A stretch of DNA of 64,000 nt from Craterostigma plantagineum (GCA_027422505.1 JAPQWV010000002.1:26080501-26144500); one strand, 5' to 3'; shown: positions 1 to 11,638, counted from the stretch's first letter. Notes: generated from the letters alone by a model not told the origin. Numbers and translations are program-made.

Positions 1-360
1 ATTGGCCGCCTCAAATCAAACACGGAATTGAAATTGAGCGTGAAAACTGAATCCTAATAAAGATCAATACCCGATGAACCAAATCAGGAGCCGCTAAGTT
101 AAAGGTGTAGTCTTGAGGCACTGAAAATCCAAATTGCGGAAAATCGAAATTTTTAGATAAATCCCTAATCAAATTTGATCAGAAGGAAGCTGGAAAGACG
201 CAAACGGAGTTATGAACAGACCAACGAGAGAGACAGAGACGAGGATCGATTTGTGTTCTCGAAATATATAACTAAAATGACTGATCGGAGAGAGATTGAA
301 GAGTCCAATCAATTCTCGGATTACATATTTTAATAAACATTAAGGAATATAAAAAGAAAA
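1..360. other. Upstream flank, no gene recognised
   Basis: AT-rich sequence with no open frame worth calling and no repeat that recurs elsewhere in the window. It could hold the 5' untranslated part of a divergent gene lying to the left, but nothing here proves that. Confidence 0.3.
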
Positions 361-760
361 TACTATCCAGGGCAGAATTGTCATTTAGTCTTTGACCAGG
401 TTCAGAGTTTTAATCGTCAAAATCGGGTAATTAAAGGGTATAAAGATTGAATAGGTCAGCCTTGACTAGGATCATAATACTAAATCCAGACCGTTAGAAT
501 GTGGCATACCATACACGTGTCTGAATCTTACATTCCCAAGGATTAATAAATGTGCACACGCTTATGACAGCAGAGACGAGTCGTGTATTCTGTCCCTTTG
601 CAGCAACGGCTATTTTTTTGTTTTCAAACCCACGATTATAAAAATTCGAAATTGATTTTTATATTCATATCTCCCCCCTAAACTTTAAAATTAGGAGATA
701 ATTAAAAGATATTTATAGCTGATCATCAACTGTTTCACTCACTCGTTCACATTATTCTCT
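361..760 (+). promoter_or_regulatory. Putative promoter of the FBS-type F-box gene
   Basis: This stretch lies directly upstream of the F-box gene. It contains a G-box/ABRE-like ACACGTGT at 513-520 and two W-box cores, TTGACC at 392-397 and TTGACT at 462-467. A TATA-like TATTTATA at about 709-716 is followed by a CT-rich leader (TTCTCTCTCTTT, about 753-764). ABRE and W-box sites are the expected cis elements for the stress induction known for Arabidopsis FBS1. Motif presence is seen directly; the regulatory role is inferred. Confidence 0.45.
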
Positions 761-916
761 CTCTTTGGTCGCTGGTAGCTCTCGCAGGAGAAAGACTTAC
801 TGGCATTTATTCTTTTTGGGAATTTTACCTGGTTTTGAATTAGATATTGAGGGTGCTGCTGAGGTAGTTCGAAAGAATTCCGGCAATAAAATCAGGTCTT
901 GGAGTTTGAAATAGAT

Positions 917-1632
917 ATGGCGTCTTTGATGGATTGCGATTCGAATGTGAAGGAAGAAGAGTACGGCGCTGGGCTTGTGAGGAGTACATCTTTCGGGAGG
1001 AAAAGGGTTGCACTTTCAGATGCTTTCTTGATGTTCGAAGATCATGAGGATGCCTGCGCACCTCGTTTAAAAAGACAGTGCTTGGAAGGTTCGATCTTTT
1101 GGTCTGAAAAGCCTTCAATTGAAGACTTGCCTACGGAGATTCTGGTTAGTATATACAGTTTTGGGAATTGGATTAATTTATTTTAATACAAGGGTTTCGT
1201 TGATTGAATGCCATATAGCTTTGATTGCTGAAAGTGGTGTCATATGCAGGTTAAGATAGTTTGTGGTGTGGATCACAATGATCTGAAGAGCTTACTTTTC
1301 GTGTCCAAAGCTTTCAAGGAAGCGGTAAGATTGTAACTTGATCAGGTTTTTTTTTTTCCTGTCTCTTTGGGTAATATATTTGGTTGTATCAAAACGTGAT
1401 CTTTGATTCAATTTGGTGAAAAAAACAGACGATAAGAGCAAAGCAAACGCATTTTGACTATAGCACGCCGAGAAAGCGATCGCTTGCTCCTCTTTTCAGC
1501 TTTGAAAATCTGAGCGATCCTTATGAGATTGAAGCTCCAAATGCTCCAATGCAGCCGAAGAGGACTAAAAGCCTATTTAGCGCGAAGAAACTGTCCGAAA
1601 TCTCGGCCTCTTTATTTCGTTCCTTGTGGTGA
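917..1632 (+). CDS. FBS1/FBS-like F-box protein (three exons)
   Basis: Exons are 917-1144, 1250-1324 and 1429-1632, all with GT..AG borders and phase 0 junctions, giving about 168 residues. The N-terminus has the RSTSFGRKRVALS stretch typical of the F-box Stress Induced family, a probable 14-3-3 contact site in Arabidopsis FBS1. The short F-box begins near residue 70 (EDLPTEIL), continues through exon 2 (KIVCGVDHNDLKSLLFVSKA) and runs into exon 3 (IRAKQTHFDYSTPRK), the family hallmark after the F-box. Such proteins bind SKP1 (ASK) in SCF ubiquitin ligases and are induced by abiotic and biotic stress. The start at 917 is the first ATG in frame and sits 3' of a TATA-like site and CT-rich leader. 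No interrupting stops. Family assignment is firm; which FBS paralogue is not decided. Confidence 0.88.
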
Positions 1633-1990
1633 AAAGCTGGGCCGTGTTTCGGTAATGTAGGTAGGAAATGGAGGTTCAATTCTTTCAAGTTTTGCGCGGG
1701 GGATTGTTTTCTTTTTTTCTTTTTTTCTATGGTAGCATATTCTTATGTATAAATTGCTTGTGATCTTCAACCCTTCTTGTTGAAGATCTTGTTTTTCTTT
1801 TCAGTTTTTTGGATCTATGATATATATTTCATTTGATGCTAAACAAGGTAATAAGATACATATCATTAGTGCAGTCAGCCATTGGCAGGAAGTGAGTTCA
1901 CTTGAGTGATAAAGATTCTGTTTCTCAATATTTACATGGAAAGGTCGTAAAAGGTTCATACCGATGTGAATTTGTTTCGATATGCGTCTA
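1633..1990 (+). other. 3' flank of the F-box gene
   Basis: T-rich sequence that should hold the 3' UTR and terminator of the F-box gene, ending at the copia insertion site. No other feature is visible. Confidence 0.4.
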
Positions 1991-1995
1991 GATTT

Positions 1996-2732
1996 TGTTG
2001 GATATTTTAGTGAATTGAGAATAAATCGTATACGAGTTAGGAGGTGCGGAGTGCACGCTCGGAAAGCGTTTATTCCGGAACCCAAAATTTCATACGGGGG
2101 TCAAAGGGGCTACGCCCCCTAGTGTTGGCAAACTGTAATGCTGTACGAGCTGTACGACTGTATCATGACACTGTGTCACGGCCTGCAACACGGTCTTCAC
2201 GGCCGTGATGATTGCGGGCTGGGATTGGCGAGGCTTCTGCCCGCTTTCACGGCATGACGCCCTAGGCTTCACGGCCGTGACTTCGTAAGACTGTATGACT
2301 GCTAGGCTTTAAGACTGCGAAACTATACAGCAAGGCTTGTATGACTGTATTAACACAGTGACAGTTACAGGAATGTTAGACTGCGGCCGACATCCCCAAG
2401 TAAAGCACCCTTTCACCTGAAAGGGTATGTATGGTTTCACCCAAAGAGTGTGCTGTAAGGTAATAACTGTTAATAAACAGACACCTTCTTTAAGGAGTTG
2501 TGTCCATATACAAAAAGACACAACTGGACATGTGTTATAAATACATGCAAAACAATTTCAGCAAAGCACTTTGAATAAAAAAACGCAAGATAGTAATCTT
2601 TAGTCTTATCTCAAGACGAATTTGGTGCAACTCGATTAAAGGGTCCAAATATTGTCTTTGGAAAGTGAATTTCCAAACACGATTCTGGAGAATATCCGGA
2701 TAAATAAAGCAACCCTAACAACTACGCCAACA
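1996..2732 (+). repeat. 5' LTR of the copia element (737 bp)
   Basis: TGTTGG..CCAACA termini. It matches 7144-7971 along its whole length except that it lacks the 51-bp tandem units present there. Confidence 0.95.
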
Positions 2733-2760
2733 TTCAAAGACAATATTCCAGTTTATTTCA

Positions 2761-3631
2761 ATGGCCGAAAGCGTGAGAGACATGACTTCAAAATTCTGCA
2801 AACTCGATAAGTTCGAAGGTGTGGATTTTCGTCGATGGCAGAAGAAGATGCACTTCCTCCTGACAACCCTGAAGGTGGTCTACGTGTTGAGTACGCCCAT
2901 GCCGAAGAAAATGAGACACTTGAGGCTGCCCGAAGGAGGAACAAGTGGGAGAACGACGATTACATCTGTCGTGGTCATATCCTAAACGGCATGTCGGATT
3001 CATTATTTGATATATATCAGAATTTTGATTCTGCTAAAGCCTTATGGGATGATCTCGAAGCGAAGTATATGGCAGAAGACGCATCAAGTAAGAAATTCCT
3101 GGTTAGTAATTTTAATAATTATAAAATGATCGATGCTCGACCGGTTATGGAACAATACAATGAGGTTCTACGTATCCTTGGGCAATTCGCTCAACACCAA
3201 TTTGTGATGGATGATGCAATAGCCGTGTCTTGTATAATAGACAAATTGTCACCATCATGGAAAGATTTCAAGCGCACTCTAAAGCATAAAAAGGAGGAAT
3301 TGTCCCTACTACAATTAGGTAGTCATTTGCGCATAGAGGAAAATCTCTAAGAGCGCAGGAGAATGACCAACCAAAGGGCAAAAGCAGTGTTGGGATATCG
3401 AGTGTTAACATGGTGGAGGATCGTACTAAAAACAATAAAAAGCGCAAAGTGAACGGTGATAATCGCGGGGGGTCCAACAAAAAGCCTAAAGCGGCTTGTT
3501 GGAAATGTGGCAAACCTGGTGATTTCAAAAAGGATTGTCGGGTTAGAAAAGGTGGTGGACAAACAAAAAACACCAACGGGGCAAACACCACGGGTGAAGG
3601 GTCAAAAAACCCTAGCCCTACACAAGGATGA
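2761..3631 (+). pseudogene. copia gag (broken)
   Basis: An ATG at 2761, only 28 bp after the LTR, opens a frame with CKLDKFEGVDFRRWQKKMHF, a typical copia gag start. The frame shifts near 2900, continues as the UBN2-like core (LWDDLEAKYMAEDASSKKFL), hits a stop at 3348-3350 and resumes in another frame to the zinc knuckle at 3496-3538. That knuckle reads CWKCGKPGDFKKDC: the expected His is Asp (GAT at 3521-3523), so metal binding should be impaired. The protein would package element RNA into virus-like particles; this copy cannot. Confidence 0.85.
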
Positions 3632-6600
3632 TGATGAAGAAGCATGGTGTATTGACTCGGGTGCCACAACTCATGCGTGTAAAGACCGTGGCTGGTTTAA
3701 AGATTTTCAACCAGTTGAAGATGGATCGGCTTTACATATGGGCAACGAGTCAAGTGTTCCAATAGTTGGTGTAGGAAGTGTTGTATTAGAATTTACTTCC
3801 CGGAAGCTATTACTTTATGTAATGTGTTGTTTGTACCTAAGTTGCGTAAGAATTAATGTCTGGTCCTGTCTTGAACAAATGTGGTTACAAGCAGGTGTTT
3901 GAATCAGACAAGTTTGTATTGACAAAATTTGGTAATTTTATCGAATTTGGTTATTATAATAATGGTATGTTTATGTTGAATTTAAATAAAAAATGTGCTT
4001 ACAGTCATTATGCTTTTACGACATGTTCTAAAAGTAATGATTCCATACTTTGGCATGCTAGACTAGGACATGTTCATTATAGACGAATATATGAAATGTC
4101 TAAAGAAGGTTTAATACCAGCGTTTGATATTCATTCTGAAAAATGCAAGACTTGCATGCTCACTAAAATCACAAGACAACCTTTTCATACAGTTATACGT
4201 TCCTCAGTCATACTAGAGTTAATTCATAGTGATCTATGTGATTTGCATGCTACTCCTTCCTTAGGTAATAAGAAATATTTTGCTACCTTTATAGACGATG
4301 CTTCTAGGTTCTGCTTGTTTACTTACTGCATGCTAAAGATGAAGCATTAGATAAATTTAAGATTTATAAGAATGAAGTCGAATTACAACAGAATGCTATG
4401 ATCAAAAGACTTAGACGGATAGAGGTGGTGAATACTTTAATCCTGCCTACTTTCAATCGGTAGGGATTATTCACGAGACTACGGCTCCGTATACACCGTA
4501 ACAAAATGGTGTGTTTGAGAGAAAGAATAGAATCCTGAAAGAGATGGTAAATTCCATGTTATCGTATTCTGGATTGAGTGATGGATTCTGGGGTGAAGCT
4601 ATGTTAACGGCTTGCTATTTGCTTAATAGGGTTCCAAATAAAAGGAATAAATTGACTCCTTATGAACTTTGGTTTAAAAAGAAACCGGTTTTAAGTTATC
4701 TTCGTGTTTGGGGATGTAGGGCTGTTGTAAGACTTCCCGAACCCAAGAGGCGAAAAGGGTATAGACTGTATTTTCATCGGATATGCTGAGCACTCCAAGG
4801 CTTATAGGTTCTATGTTATCGAACCAAACGATTCTGTTTCGATTAACACCATAATTGAGTCAAGAGATGCAATCTTTGATGAGAATCGTTTCTCAAGTGT
4901 ACCTAGACCTAAGGATGTGATTTCAGTCACAAGTGATAAGGATGAAAGTTTTGACTTGACTAGTAATAAGTCACTTGAACTTCGGAAAAGCAAAACGAAA
5001 AGAAAACCGAACTCGTATGGACCAGATTTTCAGTTATACTTAGTTGAGGGTTCTAGGGATGAGGTTTCGACCCAATACCTACACTGCTATAATGTTGAGG
5101 ATGGTCCAAAAACATTTGACGAAGCAATGAAGTCTCAAGACTTTGCTTTTTGGAAGGAAGCAATTAATGATGAGATGGACTCTATCATGGGAAATAACAC
5201 TTGGGTGTTATCCGATATATCACCAGGTTGCAAACCTTTAGGTTGCAAATGGATCTTCAAAAGAAAGACAAGAGTCGATGGAACTATTGAAAAGTTCAAG
5301 GCGAGACTAGTCATTCAAGGGTTTAAACAAAAATCGGGAATTGACTATTTCGATACATATGCACCTGTTGCTCATATCTCGACTATTAGACTGTTGATCG
5401 CGATGGCAGCAATTCACAATCTTGTAATTCACCAAATGGATGTGAAAATTGCATTCTTAAATGGTGATTTAGATGATGAAGTTTATATGAAACTGAAGGC
5501 TTTATCATGCCGGGAAATGAAAACAAGGTGTGTAAACTTGTTAAGTCCTTGTATGGATTAAAACAAGCACCTAAGCAGTGGCATCAAAAGTTTGATGAAG
5601 TGGTTTTGTCCAACGGTTACAATTTGAACCAAGCGGACAAGTGCGTATACAGCAAATTTGACAACTCGGGTAACAGAGTAATCATCTGTCTGTATGTTGA
5701 TGACATGTTGATCTTTGGCACAGATCAGAAACAAGTCGATATGACTAAAGAATTTTTGTCATCTAGATTCTCTATGAAAGATATAGGAGAGGCTGACGTT
5801 ATCTTATGTATTAGGATTAAACGTGAAAATAAAGGAATTGCGATTACGCAATCTCATTATATTGAGAAGGTGTTGAAAAAATTCAACTGTTTTGATTGTA
5901 CTCTCGTAAGTACTCCTTTGGATACAAGTATGAAACTTTTACCTAATAAAGGAGAGCCAGTTTCTCAACTAGAGTACTCTAAGGTGATTGGATGCTTAAT
6001 GTATGCCATAACAAGCACAAGACCGGATATAGCTTATGCTGTGGGAAAGCTTAGTAGGTTTACTAGTAATCCAGGTACGCATCATTAGCAAGCTATAAGG
6101 CGGGTGCTTAAGTACCTAAAGAAAACTATAAATTATAGTTTATATTACATTGGCTCACCTTCGGTTCTAGAAGGATATTGTGACGCCAGTTGGATCTCGA
6201 ATCCGGAAGATCATTCCTCGACAAGCGGATGGGTATTCTTGCTTGGTGGAGGTGCAATTTCGTGGGCTTCTAAGAAGAAACTTGTATCATGAATTCGACG
6301 ATGGAATCTGAATTTGTTGCCCTAGCAGAATGGCTGAAGAATTTAGTGTGTGTGATTCCATTGTGGTCGAAACCGCTATCACCTATCTCTATCCATTGTG
6401 ATAGCTCTGGCACTTTGGCAAAAGCTTATAGTCATATGTACAATGGAAAATCAAGACACTTGGGTGTTAGACATAGCATGATTCGTGACTTAATCACGAA
6501 TGGCGTTATATCTGTTGACTATGTTCGATCGCAACAAAATTTAGCAGACCACTTGACGAAGGGGTTGGCTAGAGAATTGGTTAATAAATCTGCAATAGGG

Positions 6601-6654
6601 ATGGGAATAAAGTCCGTACGATTTCCAATGGTAAGACACCCAATTCCTTTCTAA
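3632..6654 (+). pseudogene. copia pol: protease, integrase, RT, RNase H (broken)
   Basis: The protease active site DSGA lies at 3654-3665 within WCIDSGATTHAC. The integrase zinc-binding region (LWHARLGHVHYRR ... CKTCML) lies at about 4048-4160 and the core start HSDLCDL ... FIDDASR at 4225-4310, followed by a frameshift. The reverse transcriptase runs from about 5150 (WKEAINDEMDSIMGNNTWVL) through QMDVKIAFLNGDLDDEVYM to the catalytic YVDD at 5693-5704. RNase H is seen as YCDASW at about 6176 and TMESEFVAL at about 6300, with a stop between. At least five frame breaks separate these blocks. Domain order (integrase before RT) is diagnostic for Ty1/copia. Confidence 0.9.
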
Positions 6655-7129
6655 TTAACTTTGGAAATATATAATTCAATGAGGAAAGCTCTTGGAAGTT
6701 GGAGCATATAGTATTTCATATCATCCCACAGAAATGTGCTCGGATCTGCATGACAGTAGGTTGGAATATTTCTTATTAGCATCTTTGAAAAAGTGCATGT
6801 GCAGATGCATGATGGAAGAAGCTACCTATGTGAATGTGAAGTTTTGCCGCTTCAAGGAACCTTGGACTTAAGTTTCCCTACATTCATGAATGGATATGGA
6901 CACATGGCTCATAAATAGTGTCGGGATTAGTTTTGATCTATTCGGAAAACTTGTGTGTGCATTATCTTCATGTATTCAAATGGGTCGAAAGGTTCAATTC
7001 TTAGAACACCCTATCTTCTCGAGTATTTGAAATGTATAGTGTACTAAGATGAAAATTCAATCTGTTATGATATTTTCATTTATGAATAGGTTTTGTGATT
7101 ATGTTGAATATTTTAAAAGAATTACACGA
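6655..7129 (+). other. copia 3' untranslated region
   Basis: About 475 bp between the last RNase H stop and the polypurine tract, without a recognisable coding frame. Confidence 0.6.
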
Positions 7130-7143
7130 AAACGGAGGAGGAT
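7130..7143 (+). other. Polypurine tract of the copia element
   Basis: Purine-rich AACGGAGGAGGAT directly before the 3' LTR, the expected primer site for plus-strand DNA synthesis. Confidence 0.75.
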
Positions 7144-7971
7144 TGTTGGATATTTTAGTGAATTGGGAATAAATCGTATACGAGTTAGGAGGTGCGGAGT
7201 GCACGCTCGGAAACCGTTTATTTCGGAACCCAAAATTTCATACGGGGGTCAAAGGGGCTACGCCCCTAGTGTTGGAAAACTGTAATGCTGTACGAGCTGT
7301 ACGACTGTATATCTGCAAGGGTGTACGACTGTATGACGGTCACGGCCGTGACACACTGTATATCTGCAAGGGTGTACGACTGTATGACGGTCACGACCGT
7401 GACACTATGTGTCACGGCCTGCAACACGGTCTTCACGGCCGTGATGATTGCGGCCTGGGATTGGCGAGGCTTCTGCCCGCGTTCACGGCCTGACGCCATA
7501 GGCTTCACGGCTGTGACTTCGTAAGACTGTATGATTGCTAGGCATTAATACTGCGAAACTATACAGCAAGGCTTGTATGACTGTATTAACACAGTGACAG
7601 TTACATGAATGTTAGACTGTGGCCGACATCCCCAAGTAAAGCACCATTTCACCTGAAAGGGTATGTATGGTTTCACCCAAAGGGTGTGCTGTAAGGTAAT
7701 AACTGTTAATAAACAGACACCTTCTTTAAGGAGTTGTGTCTATATACGAAAAGACACAACTGGACATGGATTATAAATACATGCAAAACAATTTCAGCAA
7801 AGCACTTTGAATCAAAAAAACGCAAGATAGTAATCTCCAGTCTTATCCCAAGACGAATTTGGTGCAACTCAATAAAGGGTCCAAATATTGTCTTTGGAAA
7901 GTGAATTTCCAAACACGATTCTGGAGAATATCCGGCAATTAAATAAAGCAACCCTAACAACTACGCCAACA
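7144..7971 (+). repeat. 3' LTR of the copia element (828 bp)
   Basis: Same termini as the 5' LTR but about 91 bp longer. The extra length is two 51-bp tandem units (7307-7357 and 7358-7408), each with a CACGGCCGTG-type palindrome (the second copy reads CACGACCGTG). The 5' LTR carries only a short remnant there, so the arrays have diverged by unit gain or loss. Confidence 0.93.
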
Positions 7972-7976
7972 GATTT

Positions 7977-9600
7977 TGCGCATCGGCTAGATTCTCTAAT
8001 ATTCGATCGTGTCAAGGATATATTTTGTGCTTGTATTATTTGCTGCTGAGATTAATGCTAGCAGTAGTTTTATCAGAAGTGAAGAAGGAACTTAATGTTT
8101 GTTAAGCTTCATTCTTACAGAGTGATTTGGTGGGAAAGAGAGTGACTTGTCTCTAGGAATATGTTGGGGCAATACTCAGTTAGATAATGTCAATTCGTTA
8201 CTGTTTATGAATTTCTAACAAGTGTTCGATGCCTTGAGGAAGACATAAACAAGAAGTGTGACAAAACAGAGGTTTTTTTAATAAAATAATTAAAACCCTT
8301 AATAAAATAGAGAAGTAATAAAATAATTATGAAATCAAAATCATTAATAAAATAGAGAATTTCATACTCTGTTATTACGGATTAGTTTTATACGAGTTAC
8401 TGTGGTCCGATGACTTGACATGACACTTTAAAGTAACTCGATGCCTTTAGGAAGATATAAACAAGAAGGGTGACAAAACAGAAGCAAAGTTTCTTGGGGA
8501 CTTAAAATTAATTATGGTGTGTATAGGATAGGAAGGAGCACATAGCAATAAATGATAATAGAATCCAACTGATTGCAGTTGTGCATAACTTAATAAAGAA
8601 CCTACATGAATTGTCATCTAATAATTATCTTTGAAGCTAAGACATATATACACAGATGTACGTATTTGAGAATAGGTTTTCACTCCATGTTCTTCAATCA
8701 CGATCATTCAATAGCCAAGCCAGCATCGACTTCAATATCCTATCTGCCTAACATCGAACCTTTAAACTACAAACATCTTTAATTCTTTTTTGGTAATAAA
8801 GTTCATATGATGAGTTATTTTAAATCGTACTTTATTATGAAAATACAATCGGGCACCGTCCCACTTCACTAAATTTCGAGTAATTAAACCTCAAAATAAG
8901 TATTACGTGCACTCATTCTCGTCATGGTAATGAACAACTAGATTTGGGACAAAACAACTTAACGTTAACAAATCTTGTTCTTCTCCTTCTCTTGCAATAG
9001 AAAAAGATGATTCAATAAGCAAGAAAATGGAGGTGGATTTCACATGGTGGGGTGTGTGTTGAAGTGTCAATACCCTCATTCTTGTACACATTCTAATAAG
9101 GTCCAAAGAGATACCATTGAAAGCTACTACTTTGATCTCTAATCCTTTTCACCTAATTTAAAAAGGCCATACAGGGTTTTGTCCTTGCTTAAGTGGTCCA
9201 TTTGTTTCTGCCATTTCGATTATATTATAATAATAAAAGTTCCTAGCATTGAAATCACATAGTTAAGCTAAACATGACTGTCATTTCAAGAAATCATTTG
9301 ATTTAGTTCGTTAAATCTTTAGTAGGCGCGCGACTGCCATCGAAGAGTGGACGAGGTTTCAAGCAAACGCATTCGTAGGTTGTTTTCTGCTAATGTAACT
9401 GTCGCATATAAGTATTAAGAATCCTCGTGAGTAAATCAATGTGAGAAATTAAATATTTAATTACAGTTAACATAACAAACATGCAACGGCGGAGACAAGA
9501 ACGTTGCAGCGATGTGGTTGCCTAAATATATATTATCGGCTGCACTAATTACAGTCTCGAGGGCTGTTTTGGTAAATTCCGATCAACTGCCATTCTGTTT
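7977..9600. other. Intergenic region with a degenerate MULE-end-like patch
   Basis: No gene seen. A near-direct repeat of about 45 bp (GATGCCTTGAGGAAGACATA at about 8228 and its variant at about 8440) brackets 8270-8430. That middle part contains CATTAATAAAATAGAGAA and ATACGAGTTAC, both also found at the left end of the MULE at 60.2 kb. The rest is AT-rich flank of the ARM gene. Confidence 0.5.
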
Positions 9601-9769
9601 AAGAACCTCAGAAGAGGAGCGAGCATTCTATCGCAGCAGAGACCATCGTCTAACAGTTTGCTGTGTATGATGTACCATTCATCGTCTTCTCTGAACCATC
9701 CTCAGGAAAAATGGGTTCTCTTCATCTTCTGATAACCAAATGAAGAGTCAAGAGAAGTAGAACAACACC

Positions 9770-11455
9770 ATGGACCAAGAAGAGCTATTATTCCATGAGA
9801 GACCACAACAACTGAGGCATCTGATTGCACTGACTTCTTCGTTGATTTCCATCTCCCATTCAATCAAGAATTTTCCCTGGAAGTGGAAGTGCGCAAGGAC
9901 AAAGCTCGAGGATCTCTACGACAACCTAATTGCCATCGAAAACTGCGAGTCAAGTGATGATTCAATGGTACTTTGCAGCTCTTTAGGGTCAATTTGGGAC
10001 ACTCTCAAGAACTGCAATGAGCTGGTGAGGCGTTGCTTGGACTGTTCATTTAATGGCAAGCTCCTCATGCAGAGTGATCTTGACATACTCTGTTCGGAGC
10101 TGGACAGTCATGTAAAGACTCTCTGTGATGTTTACTCTCTTGGGCTGCAAAAACAGAGCAACGTTGCCTTAGTAGTTACAAGGCCTAGCATTTCTGCTTC
10201 GAAAGAAGATGTAAGGTTTTACCTCTGCGATTTACTGTCAAGGTTTAAGATAGGAAGCAGTGACGTGAAGAAACAAGCAATGGCACAGTTCAACAAGGCC
10301 GTCCAAGAAGACGAAAGGTACGCCAAAATTGCTACTGAGGTCGACGGTTTCGTCAATTCTCTAGTGAATTTCCTCGATTCCCCAGACAACGAAATCCAAG
10401 ATGACGCCGCAGAGTCTCTTTGCTCAATAGCAAATTCCGAGCATTGCAAGAATGTATTATCTGCCTCGGGCGTAATCGCTCCTTTGGTTAGAGTCGTCGA
10501 GTCGGGGAACGAGTCGGGCAAGGTATTCGCCGCAAGGTGTCTGATGAAGTTAACCGAGAATTCAGACAACGTCTGGTCTGTTTCTTCCCACGGCGGAGTG
10601 ACGGCCCTGCTAAAGATTTGCAGTAACGGCGACCGCGCCGGCGAATTGGTAGCTTCGGCTTGTGGGGTGCTGAAGAACATCGTTCGTGTCGAAGAGATCA
10701 AGAGATACGTAATCGAAGAAGGTGCCGTTTACGACTTTGTGAGGCTCGTTAGGTCTACAGACGAGGCAACTCAGCGGTCGGCGGTCGATTTATTGCAGAC
10801 CGTAGCTTACAGAGACGAATCGATAAGAGAAACTATCGTCAGAGAAGGAGGGATTCGAGCAATAGCATCCATTCTAAACCCTAAATCAAGGGCCTCGACA
10901 AAGACCCGAGAAAACGCCTTCAAAGGGATCACAAGCATATGCTGTTCGTCCAAGAACGCCGTAAAGTTGCTGATAGAAGAGAAATTCATCGACCACCTGC
11001 TTTATTTCCTGAAATTTGGTGATATCTCCGTGCAAGAATTGGCCTTAAAGGCGACGTTTTGGCTGTGTGGGACCTCCGAGGAGGCCAAGAGAGTGATGGG
11101 GGAAGAGGGATTCATGGATGTCCTCGTGAAATTTCTGGGCTCGAAATCTTTCGAGGTCAGAGAAATGGCGGCTGAGACGCTCTCAAGCATGCTGATCGTG
11201 CCCAAGAACAGGAAAAGGTTCGCCCAAAACGATCAGATCGTAGGAGATTTGCTGCAAGTGATCGCCGAGGAGGTCAGCTCGGGCGGTAATAAGCAGCTTC
11301 TTCTGTCCATTTTGATGTCTCTGACGAGCAGCAACAGTTCGAGGACGAAGATTGAGAAGCTCGCCGAGGCTGAGGTTTTGGATGCTAAAAGGATCGTCAG
11401 GACATTGTCGTCCAGCAAATTTCGCAGCATTTTCGGCGGTTTCTGGCGTTCTTAG
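9770..11455 (+). CDS. Armadillo-repeat protein with N-terminal DUF7032, intronless
   Basis: A single uninterrupted 561-residue frame. Residues about 10-125 match the DUF7032 helical domain (LIALTSSLISISHSIKNFPW ... GKLLMQSDLDILCSELDSHV) found in a plant group of ARM-repeat proteins such as the Arabidopsis At2g45720 type. Residues about 185-540 form tandem armadillo repeats, with hallmark stretches NEIQDDAAESLCSIAN, SGVIAPLVRVVESG and FEVREMAAETLSSML. ARM arrays form a right-handed superhelix for protein contacts; no U-box is visible, so ubiquitin ligase activity is not predicted. The family's exact role is not established. The reading frame is clearly more GC-rich than its surroundings and has no damage. 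The ATG at 9770 fits the family N-terminus. Confidence 0.9.
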   Translation: MDQEELLFHERPQQLRHLIALTSSLISISHSIKNFPWKWKCARTKLEDLYDNLIAIENCESSDDSMVLCSSLGSIWDTLKNCNELVRRCLDCSFNGKLLMQSDLDILCSELDSHVKTLCDVYSLGLQKQSNVALVVTRPSISASKEDVRFYLCDLLSRFKIGSSDVKKQAMAQFNKAVQEDERYAKIATEVDGFVNSLVNFLDSPDNEIQDDAAESLCSIANSEHCKNVLSASGVIAPLVRVVESGNESGKVFAARCLMKLTENSDNVWSVSSHGGVTALLKICSNGDRAGELVASACGVLKNIVRVEEIKRYVIEEGAVYDFVRLVRSTDEATQRSAVDLLQTVAYRDESIRETIVREGGIRAIASILNPKSRASTKTRENAFKGITSICCSSKNAVKLLIEEKFIDHLLYFLKFGDISVQELALKATFWLCGTSEEAKRVMGEEGFMDVLVKFLGSKSFEVREMAAETLSSMLIVPKNRKRFAQNDQIVGDLLQVIAEEVSSGGNKQLLLSILMSLTSSNSSRTKIEKLAEAEVLDAKRIVRTLSSSKFRSIFGGFWRS

Positions 11456-11638
11456 AGCGCTTACACGACGTTTTCTTTAAGGTATTTAATCGAAGTTTTT
11501 GCACCTCTTTCGTTTCTGTAAATCTGCTGTACATTTCCTTTTCAGTGGAGTAAATGGATGATAGAAATTTATTCATCCGGGAAGTGATTAACTATGAACA
11601 AAGATAGAGAAAAAGAAACACCATTGATCAAACTATCC
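11456..11638. other. Convergent intergenic gap between the ARM and ENT genes
   Basis: Only 183 bp separate the two stop codons, so the 3' UTRs and polyadenylation regions of the convergent genes must lie very close together or overlap. Confidence 0.6.

Larger units (their letters stand above)
1996..7971 (+). mobile_element. Ty1/copia LTR retrotransposon, complete but decayed
   Basis: Two long terminal repeats (1996-2732 and 7144-7971) start TGTTGG and end CCAACA. They are flanked by the 5-bp target duplication GATTT at 1991-1995 and 7972-7976. The inner part reads in copia order on the + strand: gag with a zinc knuckle, protease, integrase, reverse transcriptase, RNase H. A polypurine tract precedes the right LTR. 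Coding frames are broken by several frameshifts and stops, so this copy is not autonomous. The intact duplication and near-identical LTR body argue for a fairly recent insertion. No tRNA-iMet primer-binding site (TGGTATCAGAGC) follows the left LTR, unlike elements A, B and C further on. Confidence 0.95.
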
